A DNA stretch of 39,624 nucleotides. It comes from Xanthomonas albilineans (GTDB lineage Bacteria > Pseudomonadota > Gammaproteobacteria > Xanthomonadales > Xanthomonadaceae). The stretch is taken from contig NZ_MDCB01000021.1 of the NCBI RefSeq assembly GCF_002939705.1, forward strand, positions 1 to 39,624. Reading direction: 5' to 3'. Below, one piece after another: positions 22,340 through 31,863 of the stretch. Position 1 is the first letter of the stretch, and every line of letters begins with the position of its first letter. The translations under genes and the position numbers were made by a program. The notes beneath the pieces were generated by a model. It was not told the DNA's origin and made no database searches. It worked only from the letters and a program-made list of their open reading frames with translations.

Positions 22340-22540
22340 CTCATCTTAGGCTGGCCGGCTGTGGGCAAGAATCTTGGTTGGTCGTTGCGACCCCCAAAGA
22401 AGTTGTCCCACCACACGGAGGCATCGTGCGCGTCGGCCAGGTTCTTGATCGGCAGATCGAGGCGATTGCGCGCGCGGAGCGGATCGTTCACGCAGGGGGC
22501 TGCCACGCGGCAGCGGCCATATTTGCCGGGCGTCAACCGC
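22340..22540 (-). pseudogene. Remnant of a second TonB-dependent receptor (C-terminal fragment)
   Basis: On the minus strand this stretch reads RNRLDLPIKNLADAHDASV, then WWDNFFGGRNDQPRFLPTAG. The intact receptor next door ends with SSIDLQIKNLTDDRYAYV, then WYDNFFWGGNDQPMFSPAPG, so the two align almost residue for residue. The upstream part (KYGRC in place of KYGGF) still aligns but has decayed. The final beta strand, the rest of the barrel, the plug and a start codon are missing. This is best explained as the leftover of a duplicated neighbouring receptor gene. Confidence 0.8.
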
Positions 22541-22598
22541 GCTGCAATGGCACAGCGGTAAACATGACGCCGCGCCCGACGTGAGGGCATCACCGCGG

Positions 22599-23354
22599 CT
22601 AGCGCGGTTGCCGGGCGACCTGGAATCCAGCGAAGGACTGCGTCACCGGCATGATCTCCAACCGGTTAATGTTCAGATGTGGCGGTAGCGTCGCCACCCA
22701 GAAGATTTGCTCGGCGATGTCTTCGGCGGTCATTGGCTGTGCGCCCTGATAGAGCGTGTCCGAGGCGTTCTGGTCGCCGTGGGTGCGGACCAGGGTGAAT
22801 TCGGTCTCGGCCATTCCCGGTTCGATCGCGGTCACGCGCACGCCGCTGCCGTGCAGGTCAGAGCGCAAACCCAGCGAAAACTGGCTGACGAAGGCCTTGG
22901 TGCCGCCGTAGGCGTTACCACCCGGATATGGATACAGCGCAGCCACCGAACTGATGTTGATGATCGCGCCACGGCGCTTGATCAATGTCGGCAGCATGCG
23001 GTGGGTCAATGTCACCAGCGCGGTGATGTTGGTGTCGATCATCGTGCGCCAGTCGTCCAGATCTGCCGCTTGTGCCGGCGCTGTGCCCTGCGCGAGCCCG
23101 GCGTTGTTCACCAGCAAGTCGATGTTGCGGAATGCGTCCGGCAGTGCCGCCAGCATCGCGTCCAATGCGCCGGTATCGCGGATGTCGAACGCGGCGATGT
23201 GCACGCGTTCTGGGCCGAATGCTTCCAGCAACGATTGCAAGCGTTCGGCGCGGCGGCCAGTGGCGATCACGCGCCAGCCGGCGGCGGCGAAGCGTTGCAC
23301 GGCAGCGGCACCAAAGCCGGACGTGGCACCAGTGATCAGAGCAGTCTGGGTCAT
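22599..23354 (-). CDS. ydfG: YdfG-type short-chain dehydrogenase (NADP-dependent 3-hydroxy acid dehydrogenase)
   Basis: This is a cytosolic NADP-dependent SDR of 251 residues. In E. coli the ortholog oxidises L-allo-threonine, serine and 3-hydroxy acids, and also reduces malonic semialdehyde. The cofactor loop TGATSGFG at the N-terminus, ATGRR selecting NADP, NNAGLAQG, the catalytic ISSVAA serine and YGGTK tyrosine-lysine pair, and the family end MPVTQSFAGFQVARQ all match YdfG as I recall it. The ATG at 23354 was chosen because it gives the standard N-terminus; the longer frame has no homologous sequence. It stands alone, 175 bases after the SPOR gene on the same strand. Confidence 0.88.
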   Translation of the reverse strand: MTQTALITGATSGFGAAAVQRFAAAGWRVIATGRRAERLQSLLEAFGPERVHIAAFDIRDTGALDAMLAALPDAFRNIDLLVNNAGLAQGTAPAQAADLDDWRTMIDTNITALVTLTHRMLPTLIKRRGAIINISSVAALYPYPGGNAYGGTKAFVSQFSLGLRSDLHGSGVRVTAIEPGMAETEFTLVRTHGDQNASDTLYQGAQPMTAEDIAEQIFWVATLPPHLNINRLEIMPVTQSFAGFQVARQPR

Positions 23355-23529
23355 GGGCACGTTGCGGTGAGTGAGTTGGAAACGATAGTAATAGAAAAGG
23401 CGAATGCCGATGTTGGCAGTCATCTCCCGCGATGGGGAGTGTGGTGCTGAGCATCGCTAGCGCGGCAAACGTAACGCTGCGCCTGATGGTGATGCGATAG
23501 ACAGCCCACAGCTACGCGCGGGCTTGCCG

Positions 23530-24357
23530 TTACTGCGCCTTGATCGCGATTGCCGACAGACCGCTACCGTTCAATTTTTGTTTGGCTTCGGCCAGTTCGC
23601 TGGCGGTGCCGTAAGGCCCCATGCGCACGCGGTAGACGGTCTTGCCGCTGATCTGCGCTGATTCCACTCGCGCCGACAGGCCGAGCATCGCCAGCTTGGC
23701 CTTGGTCGACTCTGCGTCGCCGGAGGCACCGAACGAGCCGGCCTGCAGGATGTAGTGCGCCGTATCCGGTCGTGGGGCAGCGGCCGAAGAAGCGGCAGAG
23801 GCGGGCGTGGTGGCGATCGGTTTGGGCGATGCCGCTGGTGGCGCGGCGGTGCCGGCCGTTGTACTGGGCGTCTCAGGCAGTGGAGTTGGCGAGGTTATTG
23901 CCGGAGTTGTGGTTGTCGCCGTGGCGCCCGGCGCAGTCGCGGTCGTCGTTGTCGGTGGCACCAGCTTTGCTTGACGTGCGGCCTCGGCACGTGCGCTGGC
24001 GGCTAGTTCGGCGTCGGACATCTGCACTTCCTTGCCAGGCAGCAGTGTGTAGAAGTCGTACTGGGTCTGCGCGTTCTTCTTCGCGTCGGTCTTGGCGTTA
24101 CCGGCCGTGGTTGTCGCCGGCTTGGATAATTCCGGTGCCGCATCGATGTCGGCATCGGCCACTTGGGCCGGCTGCGCATCGGGATTGGCATGTGGGCCGC
24201 CGATGCGCAGGAAACTGTCGCCGCCTTTCTTGAACAGGCCCGGCGCGCCGAGGAACACCACCGCCGCGATCGCCGCGCCGGCGATCAGCCATACCCACCC
24301 GGGTGTGCCGTTGTTGCTGTTGCGCCGGGCTTGCGTCTTACCGCGTCGTGCTGCCAT
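23530..24357 (-). CDS. SPOR-domain membrane protein (FtsN-like)
   Basis: This is a 275-residue bitopic inner-membrane protein. A short basic cytoplasmic N-terminus (ARRGKTQARRN) leads to one membrane helix (about 20-40, WVWLIAGAAIAAVVFLG). A long Thr/Ala/Pro-rich periplasmic linker follows, and the C-terminal 75 residues (YILQAGSFGASGDAES, then VYRVRMGPYGTASELAEAK) form a SPOR domain, which binds denuded septal peptidoglycan. This layout fits FtsN-like division proteins. It starts 18 bases after argS on the same strand, an arrangement known from other gammaproteobacteria, so the two are co-transcribed. Confidence 0.88.
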   Translation of the reverse strand: MAARRGKTQARRNSNNGTPGWVWLIAGAAIAAVVFLGAPGLFKKGGDSFLRIGGPHANPDAQPAQVADADIDAAPELSKPATTTAGNAKTDAKKNAQTQYDFYTLLPGKEVQMSDAELAASARAEAARQAKLVPPTTTTATAPGATATTTTPAITSPTPLPETPSTTAGTAAPPAASPKPIATTPASAASSAAAPRPDTAHYILQAGSFGASGDAESTKAKLAMLGLSARVESAQISGKTVYRVRMGPYGTASELAEAKQKLNGSGLSAIAIKAQ

Positions 24358-24375
24358 TTACCGCTTCTCCACTTA

Positions 24376-26064
24376 TTACATTTTTTCCGGGGCACAGACG
24401 CCCAGGAGATTCAGGCCGTTCGCCAGCACCTGCTGCGCCGCGACCGCCAAGGCCAGTTTGGCGTTGCGTTCGCTGGCGTCGTCCACCAGCACCGGGGTGC
24501 CGTGGTACCAGGTATGGAAGGCCGTCGCCAATTCGCGCAGGTATTGCGCGATCAGATGCGGCTCCAGGACATGCCCCGCATTCTCCACAACTTCCGGGTA
24601 GCGCGAGAGTTCCATCATCAGTTCCAGCGAGGTTGTGTCGTTCAGCCGGTTGAGCTGACTCATGCCGTCGGCCGGGTCGTAGTCGCGTTGCTTTTCCTGC
24701 GCTTGCCGCAGCAGGCTGCACACGCGCGCATGCGCATACTGCACGTAAAACACCGGGTTGTCGTTGCTTTGTTGGCGTGCCAGATCGATATCGAAGGTAA
24801 GCTGCGAATCGGGTTTGCGTGCGATCAAGAACCAGCGGGTGGCGTCGCGCCCGGCTTCTTCGATCAAGTCGCGCAGGGTCAGGTAGCTACCGGCACGCTT
24901 TGACAGCTTCACTTCCTCGCCGCCGCGCATCACTGTGACCATCTGGTGTAGCACGTATTCCGGCCACCCTTTGGGAATGCCAAGGTCCATCGCCTGCAGG
25001 CCGGCGCGCACTCGCGCCAGCGATCCGTGGTGGTCGGCGCCCAATTCGGTGATCGCACGCACGTAGCCGCGCTGCCACTTGCTTAGGTGATAGGCCACGT
25101 CCGGCACAAAATAGGTATAGGTGCCGTCGGATTTGCGCATCACCCGATCTTTGTCGTCGCCGAAATCGGTCGATTTCAACCACAGTGCGCCGCCTTCCTC
25201 GTAGGTATGGCCGGAGGCGATCAGCTTCTGTACCGCCTCCTCGACCTTGCCGTCGCGGTACAGCGAGCTTTCCAGGAAGTAGATGTCGAAGTCCACGCCG
25301 AACGCGGCCAGATCATGGTTCTGCTCGTTGCGCAGATAGGCCACTGCGAAGCGGCGGATGGCCTCCAGATCGTTCGGGTCCTTGGCGCCTTTGACCAGAT
25401 GGCCTTCCAGATTCACCGTGGCGCCGCTCATGTAGGCGTCGGCCACATCTTGGATGTAGTCGCCACGGTAGCCTTCCTCTGGCCAATCGTGGCTGTCCGG
25501 GGTCTTGCCGTGGGCACGTGCCTGTACCGAGCGTGCGAGATTTTCGATCTGCCCACCGCCATCGTTGTAGTAGAACTCGCGTCTGGCGTTCCAGCCGTTG
25601 GCCTCGAGCAAGCGTGCCAGGCAATCGCCGATCGCCGCGGCGCGGCCATGGCCCACGTGCAGTGGCCCGGTCGGATTGGCCGACACGTATTCCACGCCAA
25701 CGGTGCGGCCGTTGCCGACCAGACTGCGACCGTAGTCATGGCCTTGTTTGAGTACCGTCAGCACTTCGCGCTGGTAGGCACCCGGGCCGAGGTGGAAGTT
25801 GATGAAACCGGGGCCGGCGATCTCGACCTTGCGGATGTCGTCGTTGGCCGGTAACGCATCGACCAGTTGCTGGGCCAGGGCGCGTGGATTGGTGCGTGCG
25901 GCCTTGGCCAGCAGCATCGCGGCGTTGCTGGCGAAATCGCCGTGCTCGCGGGTCTTGGGTCGTTCGACCACGAAGTCCGGCGGCAAAGTGTCGGTTGGCA
26001 GGATGCCAGTGGCGCGCAAGGCTTCGATGCCTTGCGCGATCAGGGCGCGGAGTTGGGATTTCAC
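24376..26064 (-). CDS. argS: Arginyl-tRNA synthetase
   Basis: This is a class I synthetase that charges tRNA-Arg; about 562 residues. The HIGH-type motif is [20 protein letters not shown], the KMSKS equivalent is [16 protein letters not shown], and the C-terminal DALR anticodon-binding domain starts near [14 protein letters not shown] placed the start at the GTG at 26064 because the protein then begins [17 protein letters not shown], matching recalled xanthomonad ArgS; an upstream TTG at 26094 would add ten unrelated residues. The gene is followed by the SPOR gene. Confidence 0.95.
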   Translation of the reverse strand: MKSQLRALIAQGIEALRATGILPTDTLPPDFVVERPKTREHGDFASNAAMLLAKAARTNPRALAQQLVDALPANDDIRKVEIAGPGFINFHLGPGAYQREVLTVLKQGHDYGRSLVGNGRTVGVEYVSANPTGPLHVGHGRAAAIGDCLARLLEANGWNARREFYYNDGGGQIENLARSVQARAHGKTPDSHDWPEEGYRGDYIQDVADAYMSGATVNLEGHLVKGAKDPNDLEAIRRFAVAYLRNEQNHDLAAFGVDFDIYFLESSLYRDGKVEEAVQKLIASGHTYEEGGALWLKSTDFGDDKDRVMRKSDGTYTYFVPDVAYHLSKWQRGYVRAITELGADHHGSLARVRAGLQAMDLGIPKGWPEYVLHQMVTVMRGGEEVKLSKRAGSYLTLRDLIEEAGRDATRWFLIARKPDSQLTFDIDLARQQSNDNPVFYVQYAHARVCSLLRQAQEKQRDYDPADGMSQLNRLNDTTSLELMMELSRYPEVVENAGHVLEPHLIAQYLRELATAFHTWYHGTPVLVDDASERNAKLALAVAAQQVLANGLNLLGVCAPEKM

Positions 26065-26203
26065 GGGATCTCTGCTTGAAGCGCGATAAACCAATCATTT
26101 TACCCGACCCGTCGCTTCCCGGCCTGCAATGGGTTCAGCCCGACCTCAGCCGAAGCGGCGCCACCTTGATCCAGGCCACGCGCTGGAGCGGCTGCGCTGT
26201 AGC

Positions 26204-26878
26204 TTATATCCAGCCGCGCGATGCCAGCGAGATCGGCATGCCGTCGCCAATGATGAAATGGTCGAGCAGGCGCACATCGATCAGGTCCAGCGCCTTGCGC
26301 AGGCGCTCGGTGACGGCGAAGTCGGCAGAGGAGGGTTCCGGATTCCCGGAGGGGTGATTGTGGCCGATGATGATCGCGGCGGCGTTGAGCGTCAGTGCGC
26401 GTCGCACTACTTCGCGCGGGTGTACCTCTGTCCAGTCCACGGTGCCCTGGAACAGTTCCTCGAACGCCAGCCAACGGTGACGGGTATCCAGGAAAAGCAC
26501 CGCGAAGACCTCGTATGGCCGTGCGCGCAGCCGTTGCGAAAAATAGCGGCCGACCACGCTTGGATCGTTCAGGGTGTCGCCCCGCTGCAGTTCCGCCGCT
26601 AGGTGACGTTGGCCAAGTTCCATTGCCGCCGAAAGCCTGCAGACCCGCGCCGGGCCCAGGCCCGGCAGGCGCAGCAGCTCGTTGGGTGGGCGATCGAGCA
26701 GTGTACGCAGCGGTCCGTGTTGCTGTAGCAGATCGCGCGAGGTCTGCACGGCGTCACGACCACGCAGACCGGAGCCGAGGAAAATCGCTAGCAGTTCGGC
26801 GTCGGAAAGGGCCTGGGGGCCGCGTGTCAGCAGCTTTTCCCGGGGGCGTTCGTCGCAGGGCCAGTTGGAAATGTGCAT
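26204..26878 (-). CDS. radC: RadC family JAMM/MPN protein
   Basis: This is a 224-residue protein. The C-terminal domain carries the metal-binding JAMM motif in IIGHNHPSGNPEPSSAD, and an N-terminal helix-hairpin-helix segment contains LLRLPGLGPARVCRL. RadC was once linked to DNA repair, but its true role is unsettled; many related proteins accompany mobile elements, while this one sits in the conserved chromosomal position divergent from coaBC. The ATG at 26878 gives the normal N-terminus MHISNWPCDERPREKLL; the longer open frame runs through the coaBC gene and is not real. Confidence 0.93.
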   Translation of the reverse strand: MHISNWPCDERPREKLLTRGPQALSDAELLAIFLGSGLRGRDAVQTSRDLLQQHGPLRTLLDRPPNELLRLPGLGPARVCRLSAAMELGQRHLAAELQRGDTLNDPSVVGRYFSQRLRARPYEVFAVLFLDTRHRWLAFEELFQGTVDWTEVHPREVVRRALTLNAAAIIIGHNHPSGNPEPSSADFAVTERLRKALDLIDVRLLDHFIIGDGMPISLASRGWI

Positions 26879-26974
26879 ATCGCCAGGATGCCGGGCGATA
26901 TGCTGCAATGGTATCAGGTCGCCAAAAACCATCGGGTAAGCTAATCGTTCTTGCATGGGTAGGACATTCCCGAC

Positions 26975-28261
26975 GTGACCGCGACTTCTGAGAGGCCCCT
27001 GCAGGGGCGACGTGTGCTGTTGTGCGTCGGCGGCGGGATCGCCGCCTACAAGGCGCTGGAACTGGTGCGGCGCCTGCGCGACGTGGGCGCCGAGGTGCAG
27101 GTGGCAATGACTGCCGGTGCGCAGCAGTTCGTCACCGCGCTGAGCTTCCAGGCGCTGTCCGGCCATATCACCCGCACGACGTTGTGGGATAGCAGCGCGG
27201 AGCAGGCGATGGGCCATCTGGAATTGGCGCGCTGGGCGCAGCAGGTGGTGGTCGCGCCGGCCACGGCCGACCTGCTGGCGCGGCTGGCGCACGGCTTGGC
27301 CGACGACCTAGTGGGTACGCTGTGTCTGGCCAGCACCGCACCGCTGACCGTCTGCCCGGCGATGAACCATCGGATGTGGCTGCATCCTGCGACCCAGGCC
27401 AATGTTGCGACGCTGCGCCAGCGCGGCGCGCACGTGGTTGGTCCGAACGATGGACCGCTGGCTGAGGGCGAATCCGGCCCGGGGCGCCTGGCCGAACCGC
27501 AACAGATCATTGCGGCCTTGGCCGGTATCGGAAATGCTGCTGCGCAGCCCGCCACGCCGCTGGAGGCGATCATTCCCGCGCGTAGCCCGACCCCGTCCAC
27601 CACATCTCGCGATGGCGCATTGCGTGGCTTGCGTCTGTTGATCAGTGCTGGTCCAACCTACGAAGATTTGGATCCGGTGCGCTATCTCGGCAACCGCAGC
27701 AGCGGCAAGATGGGCTATGCACTTGCCGCCGCCGCCGTGCGGCGCGGCGCGCAGGTGGTGCTGGTCAGTGGCCCGGTGCAGTTGCCCACCCCGGACGGCG
27801 TGCAGCGCATCGACGTGCGTTCGGCGGCGCAGATGCGCCAGGCCGTGCTAGGGGCTCTGCCGGCGGACATCTACATAGGCACCGCCGCAGTCGCCGACTA
27901 CACGCCCAAACAGGTGTTGACCGAAAAGATCAAAAAGAACCGCGATACGTTGATCCTGGAGCTGATCCGCACACCTGACATCCTCGCCGAGGTCGCTGCG
28001 CAGACCCAGGCGCTGAAGCTGGTGGTCGGGTTCGCCGCCGAGACCCATGACATCGAGCGCTACGCCCGTGGCAAACTCGCCGACAAGCACCTGGACCTGA
28101 TCATCGCCAACCAGGTGGGGGTGGTGGGTAACGGTTTCGAGAGCGACCAGAACGCCGCCACCGCATACTGGCAACACGGCGCGCGCAGCTTCCCGGCGGT
28201 TGTCAAGACGCAACTGGCCGAACAATTGCTTGACCTGATTGCTGAGAGGTTGCACGCATGA
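26975..28261 (+). CDS. coaBC: Bifunctional phosphopantothenoylcysteine decarboxylase / phosphopantothenate-cysteine ligase
   Basis: CoaBC carries out two successive steps of coenzyme A synthesis: CTP-dependent coupling of 4'-phosphopantothenate with cysteine, and FMN-dependent decarboxylation. The 428 residues match the fused enzyme. The N-terminal flavoprotein part has [17 protein letters not shown] and the PAMNHRMW substrate clamp, and the C-terminal ligase part has [20 protein letters not shown] and KIKKNRDTL. The start is a GTG at 26975; a nearby ATG at 26955 is out of frame. The stop overlaps the dut start by 4 bases (ATGA), starting the conserved coaBC-dut-algC order seen in pseudomonads and xanthomonads. 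Confidence 0.95.
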   Translation: MTATSERPLQGRRVLLCVGGGIAAYKALELVRRLRDVGAEVQVAMTAGAQQFVTALSFQALSGHITRTTLWDSSAEQAMGHLELARWAQQVVVAPATADLLARLAHGLADDLVGTLCLASTAPLTVCPAMNHRMWLHPATQANVATLRQRGAHVVGPNDGPLAEGESGPGRLAEPQQIIAALAGIGNAAAQPATPLEAIIPARSPTPSTTSRDGALRGLRLLISAGPTYEDLDPVRYLGNRSSGKMGYALAAAAVRRGAQVVLVSGPVQLPTPDGVQRIDVRSAAQMRQAVLGALPADIYIGTAAVADYTPKQVLTEKIKKNRDTLILELIRTPDILAEVAAQTQALKLVVGFAAETHDIERYARGKLADKHLDLIIANQVGVVGNGFESDQNAATAYWQHGARSFPAVVKTQLAEQLLDLIAERLHA

Positions 28262-28728
28262 GCATTCCCACGCCCGTTCCGCTGCAGGTCAAGTTGCTCG
28301 ATCCACGCTTCGGCGACAGCTGGCCGTTGCCCGACTACGCCACCGAAGCCAGCGCCGGGTTGGACCTGCGCGCGGCGACCGAGGCGCCGTTGACCCTGGA
28401 TCCCGGCGACACAGCGCTGATCCCAAGTGGGCTTTCCATCTACATCGCCGATCCGCAGTTGTGCGCGGTGGTCCTGCCGCGCTCCGGGCTGGGCCATCGC
28501 CACGGCATCGTGCTCGGCAACGGTACCGGCCTGATCGACGCCGACTACCAGGGACCCCTGCTGATCAGCGTCTGGAACCGCAGCCGCGAAGCCTTCACCA
28601 TCGCGCCCGGTGACCGAATCGCGCAGTTAGTGGTGATGCCGGTCGTGCGCGTTGCCCTACAAGTAGTAGATACTTTTGCCGATAGCGCCAGGGGAACGGG
28701 TGGATTCGGCCACACCGGAGTGCGCTGA
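28258..28728 (+). CDS. dut: dUTP diphosphatase (dUTPase)
   Basis: This trimeric enzyme hydrolyses dUTP to dUMP, keeping uracil out of DNA and supplying dTMP synthesis. The 156 residues carry the five family motifs, including [40 protein letters not shown] and the C-terminal [10 protein letters not shown] loop that closes over the nucleotide. It overlaps coaBC by ATGA and is followed 16 bases later by algC, so the three are one operon. Confidence 0.96.
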   Translation: MSIPTPVPLQVKLLDPRFGDSWPLPDYATEASAGLDLRAATEAPLTLDPGDTALIPSGLSIYIADPQLCAVVLPRSGLGHRHGIVLGNGTGLIDADYQGPLLISVWNRSREAFTIAPGDRIAQLVVMPVVRVALQVVDTFADSARGTGGFGHTGVR

Positions 28729-28744
28729 TTGGGGAGCGTTTTTG

Positions 28745-31102
28745 ATGAGCGAGGTACTACAAGCGCGGCCAGTGCCGCAAGGTTTGAGCAGGGTCCCGCC
28801 CTTGCTGACCGTTCTGCTGTTTCTGCTTGCCGGATGGTTCGGTTGGAGCGCTGTGAGGCAATGGCGTGCCGAGCAGGTGACCATGACGCTGGAACGAGCG
28901 CGCGATGCGTCGGTGGTGCGGACCACACAGGTGCTGGCGGGGGCCGGCAAACGCCTGTCCGAATGCTTGCAGCAGCCGGCTGTGCAGACCGCGCTGGCAC
29001 GTGGCGATGCCGCAGCCGTCGTCCAGGCCCTGCGCGGGGATTGGAAGCAGGTCGAGGATGCACAACTGCTGCCGGTGGATCTGGAATCCGGCTATGCCGA
29101 TGCGCCGCGGTTCGGTTACGGTCGACTGGCGCTGCTGGAGAAAGCCGTGTTGACCGGAAAGGTCGCCAGCGGCGTGGTTCATGATGGTGGCGGTGTGCAG
29201 TTGGGCTTGGCGGCGCCGGTATCCTTGGGGGAGAGGGCCAGCGTGGTCTACCTGCGCCTGCCGCTGGGCTTGCTCACCGACCCCGTCGCGCAGGTGACGG
29301 TACCGGATAGCGGCTACTTGGCGCTGCGTCAGGGCAGTTACGATGTGATCGCTGCCGGGAATTCCGCGCTGTCCAATCGTGCCGATGCGTTGTCGCGCCC
29401 ACTCGGCGATACCGGTTTGCGCATGGTCGCCGCCTTGCCCGATACCGAGGCTGGACCATTTGGGCTGGGCGCTTGGCCGTGTCTGCTCGTCGCCGTCCTG
29501 CTGGTGGTGTTACGCATCTTGCTGTCGCTGGCCGCACGCGGATACTTGTCGCCGCGGGCAGGTCGTGCCGCGGTGGTGGCCGAAGAGCAAACCTTGCAGC
29601 AGAGCCTGCAAAACCAGGAGCAGCTGCCGCCGCTGCCGCCATCGCCGCCATCGCCGCCATCGTCACGGTCGCCAGCGGAGCTGACGCCGGCCATGCCGGT
29701 TCTCGCGTCTACCGTGACGGCCGATATTTTCCGCGCCTATGACATCCGTGGTGTGGTCGGTCGCGACCTCAACCCACAGGTTGCCGCGCTCATCGGCCAG
29801 GCGATCGGTACGATGATGCAGGAACAGGGACTCAACGAGGTGGTGGTCGGTCGCGATGGTCGCCTGTCCGGCCCGGAATTAGCGGCGGCGCTGATCGAAG
29901 GTTTGCGTCGTGCCGGTTGTGCCGTCATCGACATCGGCGTTGCGCCGACCCCGGTGGTGTACTTCGCCAGCTACCATTTGCGCGCAGGCAGTTGCGTGGC
30001 GGTGACCGGCAGCCACAACCCCGCCGACTACAATGGTTTCAAGATCGTGATCGGCGGTCAGACGCTGTCCGGTGCGGACATCGCCGACCTGCATGCGCGC
30101 ATCTGCGAGGGCCGTTTGTCGACCGCCGCCGAGCCGGGCCGACTACAGCAGCGTGACGTCGGCCGGGACTACGTTCAGCGCATCGCCGACGACGTACAGT
30201 TGGACCGCCCGCTCAAAGTGGTGGTCGATGCCGGCAACGGTGTCGGTGGCGAACTGGGGCCGCGGTTGCTGGAGGCGATCGGCGCGGAGGTGATTCCGTT
30301 GTACTGCGATGTCGACGGTACCTTTCCCAATCACCATCCCGACCCCAGCGATCCGCATAATCTGGAAGACTTGGTGCAGACGGTGCGGCGCTTCGATGCC
30401 GACCTCGGCGTGGCTTTCGACGGCGACGCCGACCGGCTTGGCGTGGTGACTCATGACGGCAAGGTGATCTATCCCGACCGCTTGCTGATGCTGTTCGCTG
30501 CCGATGTGCTACAGCGTAATCCTGGCGCGTTGGTGATCTACGACGTCAAATGCACCGGCAAGCTGTCGGATTACGTGTTGCGTAACGGCGGTAGCCCGCT
30601 GATGTGGAAGACCGGACATTCGCTGATCAAGGCGAAGATGCGCGAGACCGATGCCGAATTGGCAGGCGAAATGAGCGGGCATTTCTTCTTCAAGGAACGT
30701 TGGTACGGTTTCGACGATGGCCTTTATGCTGCGGCGCGGTTGCTGGAGATCCTGGCGCAGCGCGAAGAGTCGCCGTCCGAGGTGCTGGCGGAGTTACCCG
30801 AGAGCATTGCCACGCCCGAGATCAAGGTGCCGCTGGATGGGCAGGATGGGCATGCGTTGATTGCGCAGTTGGCCATCCAGGCACAGCAGGAGGGTTCGCC
30901 GTTCGCCGGCGCGCGTCTGTTGACACTCGATGGTGTGCGTGCCGATTTCCCGGACGGCTGGGGACTGGTGCGCGCATCTAACACGACGCCAGCGTTGGTG
31001 CTACGTTTCGAGGCCGACAACGCGACCGCGCTGGAACGGGTCAAGGCGTTGTTCCGCGCCCAGTTGCAGACGGCGCTGCCGACGGCGATGCTCGGCTTTT
31101 GA
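28745..31102 (+). CDS. algC: Phosphomannomutase/phosphoglucomutase with membrane-anchored N-terminal extension
   Basis: This enzyme interconverts sugar 1- and 6-phosphates for LPS and exopolysaccharide precursors. GGGAG precedes the ATG at 28745; the protein has 785 residues, about 320 more than the plain enzyme. The extension has a membrane helix near 17-37, a roughly 200-residue periplasmic sensor-like part, a second helix near 243-260, and a Pro-rich linker built from three CCGCCATCG repeats (29636-29662). The catalytic part has phosphoserine Ser423 in VTGSHNP, the metal loop FDGDADR and sugar-binding GEMSGH, all intact. The same extended form is known from other xanthomonads and pseudomonads. 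The function of the extension is not established. Confidence 0.92.
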   Translation: MSEVLQARPVPQGLSRVPPLLTVLLFLLAGWFGWSAVRQWRAEQVTMTLERARDASVVRTTQVLAGAGKRLSECLQQPAVQTALARGDAAAVVQALRGDWKQVEDAQLLPVDLESGYADAPRFGYGRLALLEKAVLTGKVASGVVHDGGGVQLGLAAPVSLGERASVVYLRLPLGLLTDPVAQVTVPDSGYLALRQGSYDVIAAGNSALSNRADALSRPLGDTGLRMVAALPDTEAGPFGLGAWPCLLVAVLLVVLRILLSLAARGYLSPRAGRAAVVAEEQTLQQSLQNQEQLPPLPPSPPSPPSSRSPAELTPAMPVLASTVTADIFRAYDIRGVVGRDLNPQVAALIGQAIGTMMQEQGLNEVVVGRDGRLSGPELAAALIEGLRRAGCAVIDIGVAPTPVVYFASYHLRAGSCVAVTGSHNPADYNGFKIVIGGQTLSGADIADLHARICEGRLSTAAEPGRLQQRDVGRDYVQRIADDVQLDRPLKVVVDAGNGVGGELGPRLLEAIGAEVIPLYCDVDGTFPNHHPDPSDPHNLEDLVQTVRRFDADLGVAFDGDADRLGVVTHDGKVIYPDRLLMLFAADVLQRNPGALVIYDVKCTGKLSDYVLRNGGSPLMWKTGHSLIKAKMRETDAELAGEMSGHFFFKERWYGFDDGLYAAARLLEILAQREESPSEVLAELPESIATPEIKVPLDGQDGHALIAQLAIQAQQEGSPFAGARLLTLDGVRADFPDGWGLVRASNTTPALVLRFEADNATALERVKALFRAQLQTALPTAMLGF

Positions 31103-31130
31103 GCCGGGCACGCCCAACGCGTTGCCCGGC
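31103..31130. terminator. Stem between convergent algC and DUF4124 genes
   Basis: GCCGGGCA at 31103-31110 and TGCCCGGC at 31123-31130 form a perfect 8-bp GC-rich stem directly after the algC stop, in a 49-base gap between convergent genes. There is no U-run, so it may act as a bidirectional RNA end or a Rho-assisted terminator. Confidence 0.4.
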
Positions 31131-31151
31131 AGGGCGATGGCCGTCTGCGGC

Positions 31152-31838
31152 TCAGCCGCCGGATAGGGCCGTTGCGGGCTCGGCCTGTGGCCCGTTGCCT
31201 TTCGCTGCGCGGTAGCGCTGTACGGTGTCTTTGATTTCCTCGTCCAAGCTGAGTCGTTGCTGCTCTAGATCCTTCTGTATACGCATTTGTTGCACTAGCG
31301 CGCGATGCCGTCGCTGCACGTCTTCGGCGAGATTGTTTGCGATTTTCTGCCCGGCCAATTCTTGTGCGCCGGCTTTGGCGAGTACCTCCACCAGGCCCTG
31401 GCGTAGGCTGTCGACGTTGTAGCGTGAAGTCTGGATATTGTTGTCGACGATGCCCGCGCGTTCGGAGAACACTCTGCGCAGTTCGTCTTCGGTCTGGAAC
31501 GACAGCAACATCGCCTGATCGGTACGCTTGCGGGTTTCCAGCGCGGCTTGATCGGCGCGTTGCTGTGCGGCATCGGCGGCGGCCGCAGCGCGCTCTTCGC
31601 TGCTCAACGCGCGCCCGACTTCAGCGCTGCGCATGCCGCTGGTCGCGTTGAATTCGTCGCGCGCTTGGTTCACTGCTTCCGGCGGGAGCGCATCGCTGCA
31701 CATGCGCTGCCCGTTCTGATTCCAACAGTACAGTTTCTTGGCGTGCGCCTGCTGTTGCTGCTGAGCGGAGGCAGGTAGTGCAAGTAATATCAGCAGTGCC
31801 GGGACGGCGCAGCTCCATGGTGAGTGTATCGGCATCAT
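31152..31838 (-). CDS. DUF4124-type exported coiled-coil protein
   Basis: This is a 228-residue protein of unknown function. A Sec signal peptide (PALLILLALPASAQQ) is followed by a small domain KLYCWNQNGQRMCSDALPPEA, the two-Cys pattern of DUF4124. The remainder is a long alpha-helical coiled coil rich in Ala, Gln, Arg and Glu (about 75-210). It should reside in the periplasm. Either of two adjacent ATG codons (31838 or 31835) may be used. It is downstream of pyrE on the same strand, with 25 bases between, and may be co-transcribed with it. Confidence 0.7.
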   Translation of the reverse strand: MMPIHSPWSCAVPALLILLALPASAQQQQQAHAKKLYCWNQNGQRMCSDALPPEAVNQARDEFNATSGMRSAEVGRALSSEERAAAAADAAQQRADQAALETRKRTDQAMLLSFQTEDELRRVFSERAGIVDNNIQTSRYNVDSLRQGLVEVLAKAGAQELAGQKIANNLAEDVQRRHRALVQQMRIQKDLEQQRLSLDEEIKDTVQRYRAAKGNGPQAEPATALSGG

Positions 31839-31863
31839 GGCAGCCCCCTGCTGTCAGCCATCA

